NCBI RefSeq assembly: GCF_013128195.2
Contig: NZ_CP053452.2
Coordinates: forward strand, 8,246,001 to 8,310,000
DNA: 64,000 bases
Source of the DNA: Frigoriglobus tundricola
GTDB lineage: Bacteria; Planctomycetota; Planctomycetia; Gemmatales; Gemmataceae
Direction of reading: 5' to 3'
Shown: in pieces, positions 1-9,162 of the stretch
Layout of the letters: the number at the start of each line of letters is the position of its first letter
Position numbering within the stretch: position 1 is the first letter of the stretch
Made by a program: the position numbers and the translations under genes
The notes under the pieces: generated by a model
Seen by the model: the letters and a program-made list of their open reading frames with translations, nothing else
Databases searched by the model: none
Told to the model about the DNA's origin: nothing

Positions 1-2
1 CC

Positions 3-1577
3 GGAGACGCCCACCAGCCCGAAGCGCAAGCGGTCGCGGTGTGGCGCGATCGGATCTTCAAGGTCGGCACCGATGCCGAAGTGAAGACCCTTGTCGGGCG
101 CGACACGAAGCTCATCGACCTGAAGGGCGGCCGGCTCGTACCCGGCTTCTACGACAGTCATGTCCACTTCCTGAGCGGCGGCCGATCGCTCTCCAGCGTC
201 GATCTGAAGGACGCGAAGGACGAGGCCGAGTTCGGCAAGCGGCTCGGCGCGTTCGACCAGAACACCTCGCGTGACCGGTGGATCGTGGGCGGCCTGTGGG
301 ACCACGACCGCACGTTCGGGGGCGCCCTTCCGACCGCCGCAACCGTTGACAAGTTCGTGAAGGACCGGCCGGTCTTTATCCGCCGCTACGACGGGCACAT
401 GGGCCTCGCCAACTCGGCGGCGCTGAAACTCGCCGGTGTCACGGCCGACACCCCGGACCCACCGGGCGGAGTGATCTATCGTCTGGCAGATGGCAAGACC
501 CCGTCCGGCGTCCTCAAAGACAACGCGATCGCGCTCGTGGACCGGCACATCCCCGAACCGACCGACGAGGAGATCCTCGAGGGCGTCCTCGCGGCCCTGA
601 AGGCCGCGGCGGCGCTGGGTGTTACAAGCGTTCAGGACCTCGACGGCAACGGACCGGAAACGCGGCGCAAACTGTTCCGCACTTACCAGCGGCTGGCGCG
701 GGACGGGAAGCTGACGTGCCGCATCGACCTCCGGTGGCCGATCGCCCTTTACAAGGACCTGTCCAACACCGGCGCGGCGGCCGATTTCGGCAGCGACTTC
801 GTTCGCATCGGCGGCGTGAAGGGCTTCATGGACGGCTCGCTCGGCAGCAGCACCGCGAAGATGTTCGACCCCTACACCAGCGACGCGAAGAACACCGGCG
901 TGTACGTGACGCCGACCAAGCTGATGCAGAGTTACGTCCGCGGGGCGGATGCGGACGGGCTGAACGTGTGCGTCCACGCGATCGGTGATCAGGCGAACGC
1001 GGTGCTGCTCGATATCTTCGCGGAGGTGGCGAAGCAGAACGGCGCCCGGGACCGGCGGTTCCGCATCGAACACGCCCAGCATGTGCGCCCGGAGGACTAC
1101 AAGCGGTTCGCGGAGTTGGGCGTCATCGCGTCCATGCAGCCGTACCACGTCATCGACGACGGGCGCTGGGCCGAGGGGCGCATCGGGGCCAAGCGGTGCG
1201 CGAGTTCCTATGCGTACCGCTCGCTCCTCGACGCCGGTGCGAAACTCGCCTTCGGCTCGGACTGGCCGGTGGCGCCGCTCGATCCACTGCCGGGCATCGA
1301 CGCCGCGGTCAACCGCCGCCCGCTCGACGGCGGGCACCCGGACGGCTGGTTCCCGGAGCAGCGCATCACCGTCGCGGAAGCGGTGCGTGCGTACACGCTC
1401 GGCAGCGCGTTCGCGGGGTTTCAGGAGAAGGACCGCGGCACCATCACGGTCGGCAAGCTGGCCGATTTCGTGCTGCTCTCCCGCGACATCTTCGCGGCGG
1501 CTGAGAAGGACCGGATCGCGGACACCAAAGTGACGATGACGGTAGTCAGTGGGAAGGTCGTCTTCGAGCGGAAGTAG
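3..1577 (+). CDS. YtcJ-type amidohydrolase, 5' end cut by window
   Basis: Metal-dependent hydrolase of the amidohydrolase superfamily, YtcJ/exoenzyme-regulatory branch. The frame is open to the first base, and codons upstream of the first GTG (39) still read like the family N-terminus (GDAHQPEAQAVAV), so the gene begins outside the window. Visible family marks are the metal-binding DSHVHF near the start, CVHAIGDQAN and RIEHAQ in the middle, and the terminal GSDWPVAPLDPL. The C-terminus GKLADFVLLS is the usual small beta-sandwich that closes the barrel. The substrate is unknown; members are usually secreted or periplasmic amide or imide hydrolases, but the signal-peptide region is outside the window. 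Confidence 0.9.
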   Translation, partial: GDAHQPEAQAVAVWRDRIFKVGTDAEVKTLVGRDTKLIDLKGGRLVPGFYDSHVHFLSGGRSLSSVDLKDAKDEAEFGKRLGAFDQNTSRDRWIVGGLWDHDRTFGGALPTAATVDKFVKDRPVFIRRYDGHMGLANSAALKLAGVTADTPDPPGGVIYRLADGKTPSGVLKDNAIALVDRHIPEPTDEEILEGVLAALKAAAALGVTSVQDLDGNGPETRRKLFRTYQRLARDGKLTCRIDLRWPIALYKDLSNTGAAADFGSDFVRIGGVKGFMDGSLGSSTAKMFDPYTSDAKNTGVYVTPTKLMQSYVRGADADGLNVCVHAIGDQANAVLLDIFAEVAKQNGARDRRFRIEHAQHVRPEDYKRFAELGVIASMQPYHVIDDGRWAEGRIGAKRCASSYAYRSLLDAGAKLAFGSDWPVAPLDPLPGIDAAVNRRPLDGGHPDGWFPEQRITVAEAVRAYTLGSAFAGFQEKDRGTITVGKLADFVLLSRDIFAAAEKDRIADTKVTMTVVSGKVVFERK

Positions 1578-1598
1578 CTCTGCGATACCGAGTGGATC

Positions 1599-1661
1599 GG
1601 GGGCGTGAGCCCCCTGCGCTACGACAGCCTTGACGTGCAATTCGCCCCCGCTCCGGGGGGC
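1599..1661. terminator. Two short GC hairpins between convergent genes
   Basis: GGGGGC-GTGA-GCCCCC at 1599-1614 and GCCCCC-gctccg-GGGGGC at 1644-1661 lie between the end of the amidohydrolase and the end of the minus-strand gene at 1672. The position suits bidirectional termination, but a clear T-tract is missing. Confidence 0.4.
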
Positions 1662-1671
1662 TTGGTCTTCG

Positions 1672-2136
1672 CTACTTCTTTTTCTTCTTCCCCGGCGCCG
1701 GCTTGTCCTCGGGCTTTTCGGTCTTCGGCTTGTCTTTGGCGATCGTCGGCCGTGCCCGAGCAGGCGGGACGATGCCGCCCGGTGGCGGGGCAATTACGTA
1801 GCCCAGGTCCTTGAGTGGGGCGAGCAACTTTTCGGCTTCGGCCACCGCATCCGCGCTGTCCACGCGGGCGAGCGCGATGACCGAGTACCAGTAGCGCTCC
1901 CGGTCACGCGGGGAGAGCGTGTCGGGGTCGGCGCCCAACTCGCGGCCGAGTTCGGGATCGAACCGGAGGGCCTTGAGCAGATTGGCGACCTCGCGCCACG
2001 TCAGGCCGGCAGAAAGTTTCGCGCCGTCCGGCTTGGTCACCGAACGGCCGATGGCGATGTGCAGCAGCCCGCGAAAGCGCCCGGCGACCAGGCCGTTCGT
2101 GCGGGCCGCCTCGAGGAGATCCCGGATGCCCTCCAT
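1672..2136 (-). CDS. Hypothetical protein with poly-lysine tail
   Basis: A 154-residue protein that I do not recognise. The start MEGIRDLLEAARTNG is preferred over the longer frame (to 2247), whose extra residues look like translated upstream DNA. Residues 1 to about 110 look folded and alpha-helical (LTWREVANLLKALRFDPELG). From about residue 120 it becomes a Pro/Lys-rich disordered tail ending in five lysines. There is no signal peptide or membrane segment. It stands alone, convergent with the amidohydrolase. The basic tail could bind nucleic acid or the ribosome, but that is only a guess. Confidence 0.65.
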   Translation of the reverse strand: MEGIRDLLEAARTNGLVAGRFRGLLHIAIGRSVTKPDGAKLSAGLTWREVANLLKALRFDPELGRELGADPDTLSPRDRERYWYSVIALARVDSADAVAEAEKLLAPLKDLGYVIAPPPGGIVPPARARPTIAKDKPKTEKPEDKPAPGKKKKK

Positions 2137-2366
2137 CCTGTGACTCCGTCCGCTTCCCGCGATCCCGTCCCGACTCGGTTCCGGTGTCAGTATCCGGGCC
2201 GCCCCCGGTACGACAGCCGGTGGCACAGTCATATATACTTCGCCCATTTTACCAGACCACCGAGTTTATACCCAAAGGTGCCAGCCTACGGCATCTTTTC
2301 GTCTCGGCGCCGGGGAAGCATCAATCTCGGTTGAATCAAACGGGTGGGAATTCGGTTTGGGGTGCC

Positions 2367-3968
2367 TCATAACCCGCCCGGGACAGGCGGTTCGCGGGTC
2401 AGTGCCGATTTCAACAGTCGGGCCGCGTGTTCCGGGTCGTCGGCGGCACAGATCGCGGAGCTGACGGCGATGCGGCGGGCGCCCGCCGCCACGACCTGCC
2501 CCACGTTCGCCGACCCGATCCCGCCCAGGGCGAACGCCGGCAGGGAGCATTCCGCACTCGCGGCGCGGACGAAATCCAGGCCGGGGAAGTGGTCGAAGGC
2601 TTTCGTTTGAGACGGGAACGTTGGACCGATGCCGACGTAATCGGCACCGTCGAGGACCGCGGCCCTGAGGTGTTCGACCGAATGCGTACTCACACCGATG
2701 AGGACACCGGGGCCGACGATCCGACGGGCGTCCTTCACGCTCATGTCGTCTTGCCCCAAATGCACGCCGTCGGCTTCGCACAGGCGGGCCATGTCCGGGC
2801 GGTCGTTGATTACGAACAGCGCACCCGCCTCTCGTGTCCAGCGGCGGACGTCTCGGGCACAGTCAAGTAGTTCGCGGTCCGGCATGGTCTTTTCACGGAG
2901 CTGAAACACATCGACCCCGCCACGGGCGGCTTCACGGATCGTCCAGTCGAGGGAGGCAACGCAGTGCGCCCGGGTGAGCAGCACATAGAGTTGCGCTGTC
3001 GCCAGCCGCTCGCGACTCGCGGAACCGAACACCACGGCCCGTTCGAGCGTGTACACACGGTACCGGAGCGCTTCCAACTCGCGGCCGAGTTCCGGACCGA
3101 ACACTTTCCCGAATTCTTCGAGGCTGCGGAGGGATTCCTGGAGCCGCTTCAGGTTCACGACAGCCACATGTGCTGGCGAGACACGTTGATACTCACCGGC
3201 CGCGGTTGCGGTCGTGCCCACGTCACGCAAGGTTTCGCGGGCGGCGAGGAGCACATGTGCAGGCAATTTGCGTGCCGCGGCGGCGAGTCCGTGACGAAGT
3301 TCTTTCACCTGCTCGGTCAGGAACCGGTCGTCCAGTGCGAACCGGCAGTAGTCCTCCAGCACGCGAGCCGCCTCGCGGGCGCGATTAAAGCTTGCGTCCA
3401 GCACGCGAGCTGCGTCAATTTCGGCTGTGGGGTCGGGCAAGTGGAATATCGCATCCACCCCCGGATTAGGGGCGTGCGTCTCGGAGCGGGGTGAAGCGAG
3501 GAAAGGATCGTCAGATTTCCCTTCCGCTTCAGTGAGGACGGGTGCCAGGGTGGGGGGGAGAGAGGAATCTCGATCAGGCCGTTTCGTCAAAATGCGTTCA
3601 AGACGTTCCACCGAACAGCCGAACGCGGCGGCCGCGGTGCGGAACCCCGGGTCCGCGGCCAGGACCGCGAGAAGGAAGGCGTCCGTCAGGAATTCGGGGT
3701 CGTGCCGGTGCGCGATTGACCAGTCACGGGCCGCGGTAAAGAGCGCCGTAACTGGCGGTGCGGGAGGACTTTCCAGCACGGCGAGCTGGTCGCGCACGTC
3801 GGTGAGTGAGAGCCCGATGTGTTCGAGGAGAACCGCGGGCCGGCCTTCCTCTTCGTCAAGCAGTGCGAGTACGAAGTGGGCCAACCGGAGCGGCGCCGAG
3901 CCGAGCCGATCGGCCCAAACGCGTGCGCCCTCGACCGCGCGTTCCACTCCCGGACTCGTCTGATGCAT
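2367..3968 (-). CDS. thiE: Clp_N-ThiD2-ThiE fusion, thiamine-phosphate synthase
   Basis: A 533-residue, three-part protein. Residues 1-130 form two Clp N-terminal-like repeats (ARVWADRLG..LRLAHFVLALL and AARDWSIAH..LTDAFLLAVL). Residues about 187-310 match the ThiD2 helical domain found in front of ThiE in planctomycetes and cyanobacteria (FNRAREAARVLEDYCRFAL). Residues 325-525 are the ThiE TIM barrel, with QLREK (356), FVINDR (385), GVHLGQDDM (401), GIGPTFPSQTK (446) and ALGGIG (480). ThiE joins HMP-PP to thiazole phosphate to make thiamine phosphate. The start at 3968 is the first residue of the Clp_N repeat and has a GAGG upstream. No TPP riboswitch signature is visible upstream. The Clp_N fusion is odd for this enzyme. 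Confidence 0.9.
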   Translation of the reverse strand: MHQTSPGVERAVEGARVWADRLGSAPLRLAHFVLALLDEEEGRPAVLLEHIGLSLTDVRDQLAVLESPPAPPVTALFTAARDWSIAHRHDPEFLTDAFLLAVLAADPGFRTAAAAFGCSVERLERILTKRPDRDSSLPPTLAPVLTEAEGKSDDPFLASPRSETHAPNPGVDAIFHLPDPTAEIDAARVLDASFNRAREAARVLEDYCRFALDDRFLTEQVKELRHGLAAAARKLPAHVLLAARETLRDVGTTATAAGEYQRVSPAHVAVVNLKRLQESLRSLEEFGKVFGPELGRELEALRYRVYTLERAVVFGSASRERLATAQLYVLLTRAHCVASLDWTIREAARGGVDVFQLREKTMPDRELLDCARDVRRWTREAGALFVINDRPDMARLCEADGVHLGQDDMSVKDARRIVGPGVLIGVSTHSVEHLRAAVLDGADYVGIGPTFPSQTKAFDHFPGLDFVRAASAECSLPAFALGGIGSANVGQVVAAGARRIAVSSAICAADDPEHAARLLKSALTREPPVPGGL

Positions 3969-4151
3969 CGGCTGAACCTCGTTCTGATGTTTCCATTGTA
4001 CCATCCCAGCCGTTACAGGCGGAGCGACCCGCACGGTCACCGGTGCGATCTGCGGGTTCGTGTGATGTCTCGTTTCGGCTCGGTTGGGCCGGTGACGATG
4101 GAAAGGGGGACGAAAGGATTCGTCACCGTTGTGGTAGTCAGGGGACGGCTC

Positions 4152-5570
4152 ATGCGCTTGCCAGCCCGAACACCCGTTTACGCCGTCCGGCTCGTGGCTG
4201 GCCTCGTGCCGCTATCGGCCGTGTTGGTCGCAACCGTTAACGGGCAACCGGTGCCCGTTAATCCGACCGTACCGGCACCGGTCCCGTCGGTTCACGGTCA
4301 CACCGTCAAGTTTCAGAACCCGTTGCCCGCGCCGGCCGCGGCTCAGGCTCAAAAAGAGAAAGACAAGAACGGTCTCGGGGCCGAGAACCGGTACCCGGAG
4401 TCCGGACCCGAACTGACGCTCGGCGAGTGCATCGCCGTGGCGCTGGAGCGCCAGCCCTCGCTCAAGGCGGTGAAGGACAGTACCGCCGCGACCGAGGCCG
4501 GGTACCGCGCGCTCACCAACTTCGGCACGGCCAGTACGTTAGTCAGCCCGGACATTGAAATCCGCAAACAGCAGGCCAAGCGCGGGCTGATGGCGACCGC
4601 CGCCGAGTACCAGAAGCTGCACAACGAAGTGGTGCAGGACGTGACGCGGCTGTACTACACCGCCGTCTACGCCAAGCAGCAGCAGGAACTCGCCGAAACC
4701 GTGATCCTGCGTCTGGATTTTCTGGTCGACATCGGCCGGATCCTCTTAAAGGACCCGAAGATCGATCCGAAGACCCTCGAGGGGTTCAACACGCTCAAAC
4801 TGCGGATGATGGAGAACGGGCTCCTCGAAGCGAAGAAGCTCCACGTCACGGCCATGGTCGGGCGGCAGAAGGCGCTCGCCGGGCTCCGGGAAGTGATGGG
4901 CGTGGACGCCCGCACGTTCCCGTTCCGGATCAAGGACGCCGCGCTGCCGGTGATGAAACAGAACGTCGAGATCACACGCGAGCGGGTGGTCGAGCTGGCG
5001 CTCGAACGGCGCCCGGAACTCGTTCTGGCCTCGGCCGGGGTCGATGCGTTCCGGTTGGAGGTCTACGCACAGGGGCGCATCCCGTTCAAGCGGGTGGTGC
5101 CGACGCTCGCCCAGGGCGCCGACCTGCACTCGAAGGAGATCCCCCAGGCGAGCCGCGGTGCGGAGTACCGGCCCGGCGGCATCCTGCCGGAAATGCCCCC
5201 GCAACTGGTCGGCAGCAAGTACGATCGGGTGTGCCGGGCGATGGCGTTCGCGCAGCGGGCCGAAGCCGTGTACGAGAAGGCCCGCAACCTCATCATCGCG
5301 GACGCGGAAACGATCTTCTACGATTTCGACGCCGCCTCCGAAAAACTGTCACTCTCCAAAGAGCAGTTCGACCTGAGCGTGGACCTTCAGAAGCGGGTGC
5401 GCGACGTCGCGGACAACACCAAGGCGAAGGACCAACTGGTTCAGGCCGAGGTGATCGCCGCCAAGGCCCAGTCGGACTACGTACAGGCCGTTCACGAGTA
5501 CCTGCTCGCGCTCGCGGCGCTGGAGCGGGTCACCGCCGGCGGGATCCGCCCGACCTTCCCGGGGCGGTGA
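4152..5570 (+). CDS. TolC-like outer-membrane efflux family protein
   Basis: A 472-residue exported protein of the outer membrane efflux (TolC) family. The start at 4152 has AGGGGA six bases upstream and gives a signal peptide (residues about 8-30, rich in Val/Leu/Ala). After a Pro-rich linker the first TolC helix is recognisable as LTLGECIAVALERQPSLKAV. Long helices follow, and the duplicated half begins near VVELALERRPELVLASAGV. There is no membrane-fusion protein or pump next to it. The next gene, 141 bases on, encodes a periplasmic binding protein, so the usual tripartite pump context is missing and the cargo is unknown. It is divergent from thiE. Confidence 0.8.
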   Translation: MRLPARTPVYAVRLVAGLVPLSAVLVATVNGQPVPVNPTVPAPVPSVHGHTVKFQNPLPAPAAAQAQKEKDKNGLGAENRYPESGPELTLGECIAVALERQPSLKAVKDSTAATEAGYRALTNFGTASTLVSPDIEIRKQQAKRGLMATAAEYQKLHNEVVQDVTRLYYTAVYAKQQQELAETVILRLDFLVDIGRILLKDPKIDPKTLEGFNTLKLRMMENGLLEAKKLHVTAMVGRQKALAGLREVMGVDARTFPFRIKDAALPVMKQNVEITRERVVELALERRPELVLASAGVDAFRLEVYAQGRIPFKRVVPTLAQGADLHSKEIPQASRGAEYRPGGILPEMPPQLVGSKYDRVCRAMAFAQRAEAVYEKARNLIIADAETIFYDFDAASEKLSLSKEQFDLSVDLQKRVRDVADNTKAKDQLVQAEVIAAKAQSDYVQAVHEYLLALAALERVTAGGIRPTFPGR

Positions 5571-5711
5571 GTGATCCGTTTCCGCTCGGGAGGGTGTGCC
5601 CGTTCCGCGTCGCAGACGGGGCACCGACGGACGGCCTCTCAGCTGCTCAGGCCCGATAGTTTTCGATCTGGAACGCCCGAACCTGGAACTTCTCCTCCGA
5701 AGAGGTGTCTC

Positions 5712-6590
5712 GTGGGCCGCGTGTGCGTACTGTTGGTGGCGGCGATCGTGCCGGTCGCGGTCGCTCTGGTTCCGAGCCCCCGGTCCCCGGCGGCCGAGCC
5801 GGTGGTGGTGCGGATCGGGATGCCCGAGAACATGTTCAGCGGGATGCCGCCGGCCGTCGTTCAGGCGGCGTCCCGGCCGTTCCAGATCATGTTCGAGAAG
5901 CAGACCGGCCTGAAGGGCGAGGTCGTGAGCGCCAAGGACTACGCGGACATGGCCGACCGGCTCCGCGCCGGGACGCTCGAGATCGCGGTGTTCCACGGCT
6001 TCGAGTTCGCGTGGGTGCGGCAGCACCCGGAACTCGTCCCGCTGCTCGTGACCGTGCCCGGGAGCAAGATCCATGCGTGCCTGGTGGTGAACGCCGGGTC
6101 CAAGGCGAAAGGCGCACAGGACCTGAAAGGCGCGTGCATCGCGGTTCCGGCCAACACCAAGCCGCACTGCCAGCTGTACCTCGACCGGCTGAGAGAGAAG
6201 CTCCCGGAGGGCACCTGCGGCACCACGAAGGCCGACGGCAAGTCCGTGGAGGAGGCGCTCGACGCGGTGTGCGTCGGAACGTGCCCGGCCGCGCTCGTGG
6301 ACTTCTCGGCGTTCGTCGCCTACCGGGATAACAAACCGGGCGCCGGCGCCCAACTGACGGTGCTGGAGAAGTCCGACCCGTTCCCCTCGGCGGTCGTGGT
6401 CTATCGCAAGGAGGCGCTGGACGATAAGACCGCCGCGAAGGTGCGCGACGGCCTGATCAAATGCACCGATACGGCCCAGGGGAAGCTGCTCACGAGCCTG
6501 TGGCGACTCAAGGGCTTCGCGGAACTGACGGCCGCGTACCAAACGGAGCTGGAGAAATCGCTCAAGGCGTACCCGGCACCCAAAAAGTAA
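5712..6590 (+). CDS. PhnD/SsuA-like periplasmic substrate-binding protein
   Basis: A 292-residue protein of the phosphate/phosphonate (PhnD) binding family. The GTG start at 5712 follows AGAGG and begins a signal peptide (VCVLLVAAIVPVAVALV) ending near AAEP. The fold marks are VVRIGMPENMF at the mature N-terminus, the hinge-region phrase LEIAVFHGFEFAWVRQHPEL, and DLKGACIAVPANTKPHC, which matches the DLKGKTVAF-type motif of PhnD. No permease or ATPase gene adjoins it, so transport is unproven; orphan members sometimes act as sensor partners. It probably shares a transcript with the TolC-like gene and ends at a strong hairpin. Confidence 0.8.
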   Translation: MGRVCVLLVAAIVPVAVALVPSPRSPAAEPVVVRIGMPENMFSGMPPAVVQAASRPFQIMFEKQTGLKGEVVSAKDYADMADRLRAGTLEIAVFHGFEFAWVRQHPELVPLLVTVPGSKIHACLVVNAGSKAKGAQDLKGACIAVPANTKPHCQLYLDRLREKLPEGTCGTTKADGKSVEEALDAVCVGTCPAALVDFSAFVAYRDNKPGAGAQLTVLEKSDPFPSAVVVYRKEALDDKTAAKVRDGLIKCTDTAQGKLLTSLWRLKGFAELTAAYQTELEKSLKAYPAPKK

Positions 6591-6616
6591 ATCCGGCCCG
6601 CGCGGAGCCACCGGCA

Positions 6617-6672
6617 CGCCCGGAAGCGCCAATAACCCCCGCACTTGCGGGGGTTATTGGCGCTTCCGGGCG
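6617..6672 (+). terminator. Perfect 27-bp stem, 2-base loop terminator
   Basis: The arms 6617-6643 and 6646-6672 are perfectly complementary around the loop CT. A T-rich stretch (gcttttgcttttc) follows a little downstream. It lies just after the PhnD-like gene and 128 bases before the topoisomerase operon, so it probably insulates the two. Confidence 0.75.
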
Positions 6673-6800
6673 GCTAACCGAGCTTTTGCTTTTCGACCGG
6701 TTGGGTATATTTATCTGATCGCGCGTTCAGTTATCTCGGCCCGAATAATGGCCGCACCGGTGCGCGGCCCGTAAGTCTTCGGAAGTAGCGGGGAACGTTC

Positions 6801-9158
6801 ATGGCCGAAACGATCGAAACCGTCTCCATAGCCGAACAGGTCCGCGACCGGTTCCTCACGTACGCGATGTCGGTCGTGACCGGGCGCGCGCTGCCGGACG
6901 TGCGCGACGGGCTCAAGCCGGTGCAGCGGCGCATCCTGTACGCGATGTACAACGACCTGAGCCTGACCTTTGAGAAGAAGGCCCTGAAGTGCGCCAAGAT
7001 CGTCGGCGAGGTGATGGGTAACTACCACCCGCACGGCGACGGCGCGCTTTACGAGGCGCTGGTCCGCATGACGCAGAGCTGGGTGCTGCGCGTGCCCCTC
7101 GTGTACGGCCAGGGGAACTTCGGCTCCGTCGACGGCGACCCGCCCGCGGCCTACCGGTACACGGAAGCGAAACTGAGCCGCGCGGCCGAGATGCTCCTCA
7201 GCGAACTCGGGAGCGAGACCGTCGATCTCACCGCGAGTTACGACGGCACCCGCCGCGAGCCGTCGGTCCTCCCGGCCCAGTTCCCGAACCTGCTGGTGAA
7301 CGGCACCGCGGGCATTGCCGTCGGCATGGCGACCCAGATCCCGCCGCACAACCTGGGCGAGGTGCTCAAGGCGTGTGTGCTCTTGATCGACAACCCGGAC
7401 GCGACCGTCGCCACGCTGCTCGACAAGGTTAAAGGCCCGGACTTTCCGCTCGGCGGCAAGATCGTCACGGACCGGGCCATGCTCCGCAAGATTTACGAAG
7501 AGGGCCGCGGCACCATTCGGGTGCAGGGCGAGTGGAGGGAAGAGGAGTTCGAGCGCGGGAAGAAGCAGATCGTCGTCACCTCCATCCCCTACGGCGTGGA
7601 CAAGGGCGAACTGGAGAACACCATCGGTCGGATCGTCGAGGACCGGAAGCTCCCGCAACTGCTCGGCCAGGCGAACGAGTCCAACGAGAAGGACGGTTTG
7701 CGGCTCGTGCTGGAGGTGAAGGGCGGCACCGACCCCAACCTCGTGATGGCGTACCTGTACAAGCACACGGAGTTGCAGAAGACGTATTCGTACAACATGA
7801 CCGCCCTCGTGCCGAACGAGGACGGCACGCGGATGGTGCCCAAGGACGGGCTGAGCCTGAAGGACCTGATCCGACACTTCCTCGACTTCCGCCTCGCGAC
7901 CGTGCGGCGCCGGTTCGAGTACCAGTTGCGCCAGCTCCGCAGGCGGATTCACATCCTCGAAGGGTTCGCGGTCATCTTCAACGCGCTCGACCAGGCCATC
8001 CGGATCATCCGCAACAGTACCGGCAAGCCCGACGCGGCGGAGAAGCTGAAGACCGCGTTCAAGCTCGACGACGAGCAGGTGACCGCGATCCTGGACTCGC
8101 AGCTCTACAAGATCGCCCAGATGGAGATCCAGAAGATCCTCGACGAACTCGCGGAGAAGAAGAAGCAGGCGAAGGAGATCGAGACCATTCTCGCGTCCGT
8201 CAAAAAGCTCTGGGGCGTGGTGCGGGGCGAACTGGAGGCGCTGATCGAGAAGTTCCCGGAGCGCCGCAAAACGCGGATGGCGTCCGACGAGGACGTGTTG
8301 GAGTTCGACGAGGAGGCGTACATCGCCCGCGAGAACACCAACGTGGTGCTCACGCGGAACGGGTACATCAAGCGCGTCGGCCGGCTCGCGGCGGTGGAAT
8401 CGACCCGCGTGCAGGAGGGCGACGAAGTGGCCGCGGTGCTGCCCGGCAGCACCCTCGATCACGTCGTGTTCCTCGCCGACGACGGTGCCGCGTACACCCT
8501 GCGGATCAACGAGGTCCCGGCGACCGCCGGGTACGGCGAACCGATCACGAAGTTCTTCAAGCTGGGGGACGGCGTGCGGGTGGTGGGCGCGGTCACCACC
8601 GATCCGCGGTTCACCACCGCGGACCTGCCCATGAAGGACGACGCCCCGGCGGGGCCGTTCGTCATGGTCTGCACGCGCAACGGGTACGTGCTCCGCACGC
8701 CGCTGACGGCGTTCCGCACCGAGTCCACAAAGGCGGGGCGCCGGTACGTGAAACTGGAAGAGGGCGACAAGGTGGTGATGGCCCGTCTGGTGGGCGACGA
8801 GGAAGGCGTGATGCTCGCGACCGCGGGCGGTTACGTCACGCACTTCCCTCTGAACCAAGTGACCATCCTCGCGGGTGTTGGCAAGGGCGTGTTCGGCATC
8901 AAACTGGAGCCGGACGACGTGTGCGTCGGTGGCGTGGTCGTTGGCGGCCGGTTCGACAAATTACTCGTGGAAACGGAGAGCGGCGGGACTCGAGACTTCG
9001 GGCCAGGCGCGGTCAAGAGCCGTGCCCGTGGGGGGAAGGGTGAGAAACCGTTCCAGCGAACCAAGTTCGCTCGCGTCGTGCCGCCGCCGATCGAACTCAC
9101 CGACTGGGATGTCGTGGAGGGCAAGAAGGCCAAAGACGACGCGAAGAACGGGGAGTGA
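6801..9158 (+). CDS. Type IIA topoisomerase A subunit (GyrA/ParC)
   Basis: A 785-residue DNA-breaking subunit of gyrase or topoisomerase IV. It opens with the winged-helix region (GRALPDVRDGLKPVQRRILYAMY, residues 28-50) and has HPHGDGALYEALVRM (76-90) and the catalytic Tyr120 in AAYRYTEAK. The coiled-coil gate lies around 390-480, and residues 490-760 form the beta-pinwheel with LTRNGYIKRV and CTRNGYVLRT repeats. I could not find the GyrA box (QRRGGKG-like), which favours a ParC-like relaxing or decatenating enzyme, but gyrase cannot be excluded. At the position of E. coli GyrA Ser83 there is Gly81, and Glu85 at Asp87. It is the first gene of an operon with the B subunit. Confidence 0.9.
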   Translation: MAETIETVSIAEQVRDRFLTYAMSVVTGRALPDVRDGLKPVQRRILYAMYNDLSLTFEKKALKCAKIVGEVMGNYHPHGDGALYEALVRMTQSWVLRVPLVYGQGNFGSVDGDPPAAYRYTEAKLSRAAEMLLSELGSETVDLTASYDGTRREPSVLPAQFPNLLVNGTAGIAVGMATQIPPHNLGEVLKACVLLIDNPDATVATLLDKVKGPDFPLGGKIVTDRAMLRKIYEEGRGTIRVQGEWREEEFERGKKQIVVTSIPYGVDKGELENTIGRIVEDRKLPQLLGQANESNEKDGLRLVLEVKGGTDPNLVMAYLYKHTELQKTYSYNMTALVPNEDGTRMVPKDGLSLKDLIRHFLDFRLATVRRRFEYQLRQLRRRIHILEGFAVIFNALDQAIRIIRNSTGKPDAAEKLKTAFKLDDEQVTAILDSQLYKIAQMEIQKILDELAEKKKQAKEIETILASVKKLWGVVRGELEALIEKFPERRKTRMASDEDVLEFDEEAYIARENTNVVLTRNGYIKRVGRLAAVESTRVQEGDEVAAVLPGSTLDHVVFLADDGAAYTLRINEVPATAGYGEPITKFFKLGDGVRVVGAVTTDPRFTTADLPMKDDAPAGPFVMVCTRNGYVLRTPLTAFRTESTKAGRRYVKLEEGDKVVMARLVGDEEGVMLATAGGYVTHFPLNQVTILAGVGKGVFGIKLEPDDVCVGGVVVGGRFDKLLVETESGGTRDFGPGAVKSRARGGKGEKPFQRTKFARVVPPPIELTDWDVVEGKKAKDDAKNGE

Positions 9159-9162
9159 CACG

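Noticed and set aside
3969..4151. Possible TPP riboswitch upstream of the ThiE fusion
   Set aside because: Read on the minus strand, I find neither the CUGAGA nor the conserved pyrophosphate-helix sequence of TPP riboswitches.
6711..8858. 715-codon minus-strand open frame opposite the topoisomerase A gene
   Set aside because: It mirrors a clearly conserved gene, is rich in Arg/His/Val/Leu as GC shadow frames are, and has no domain content.
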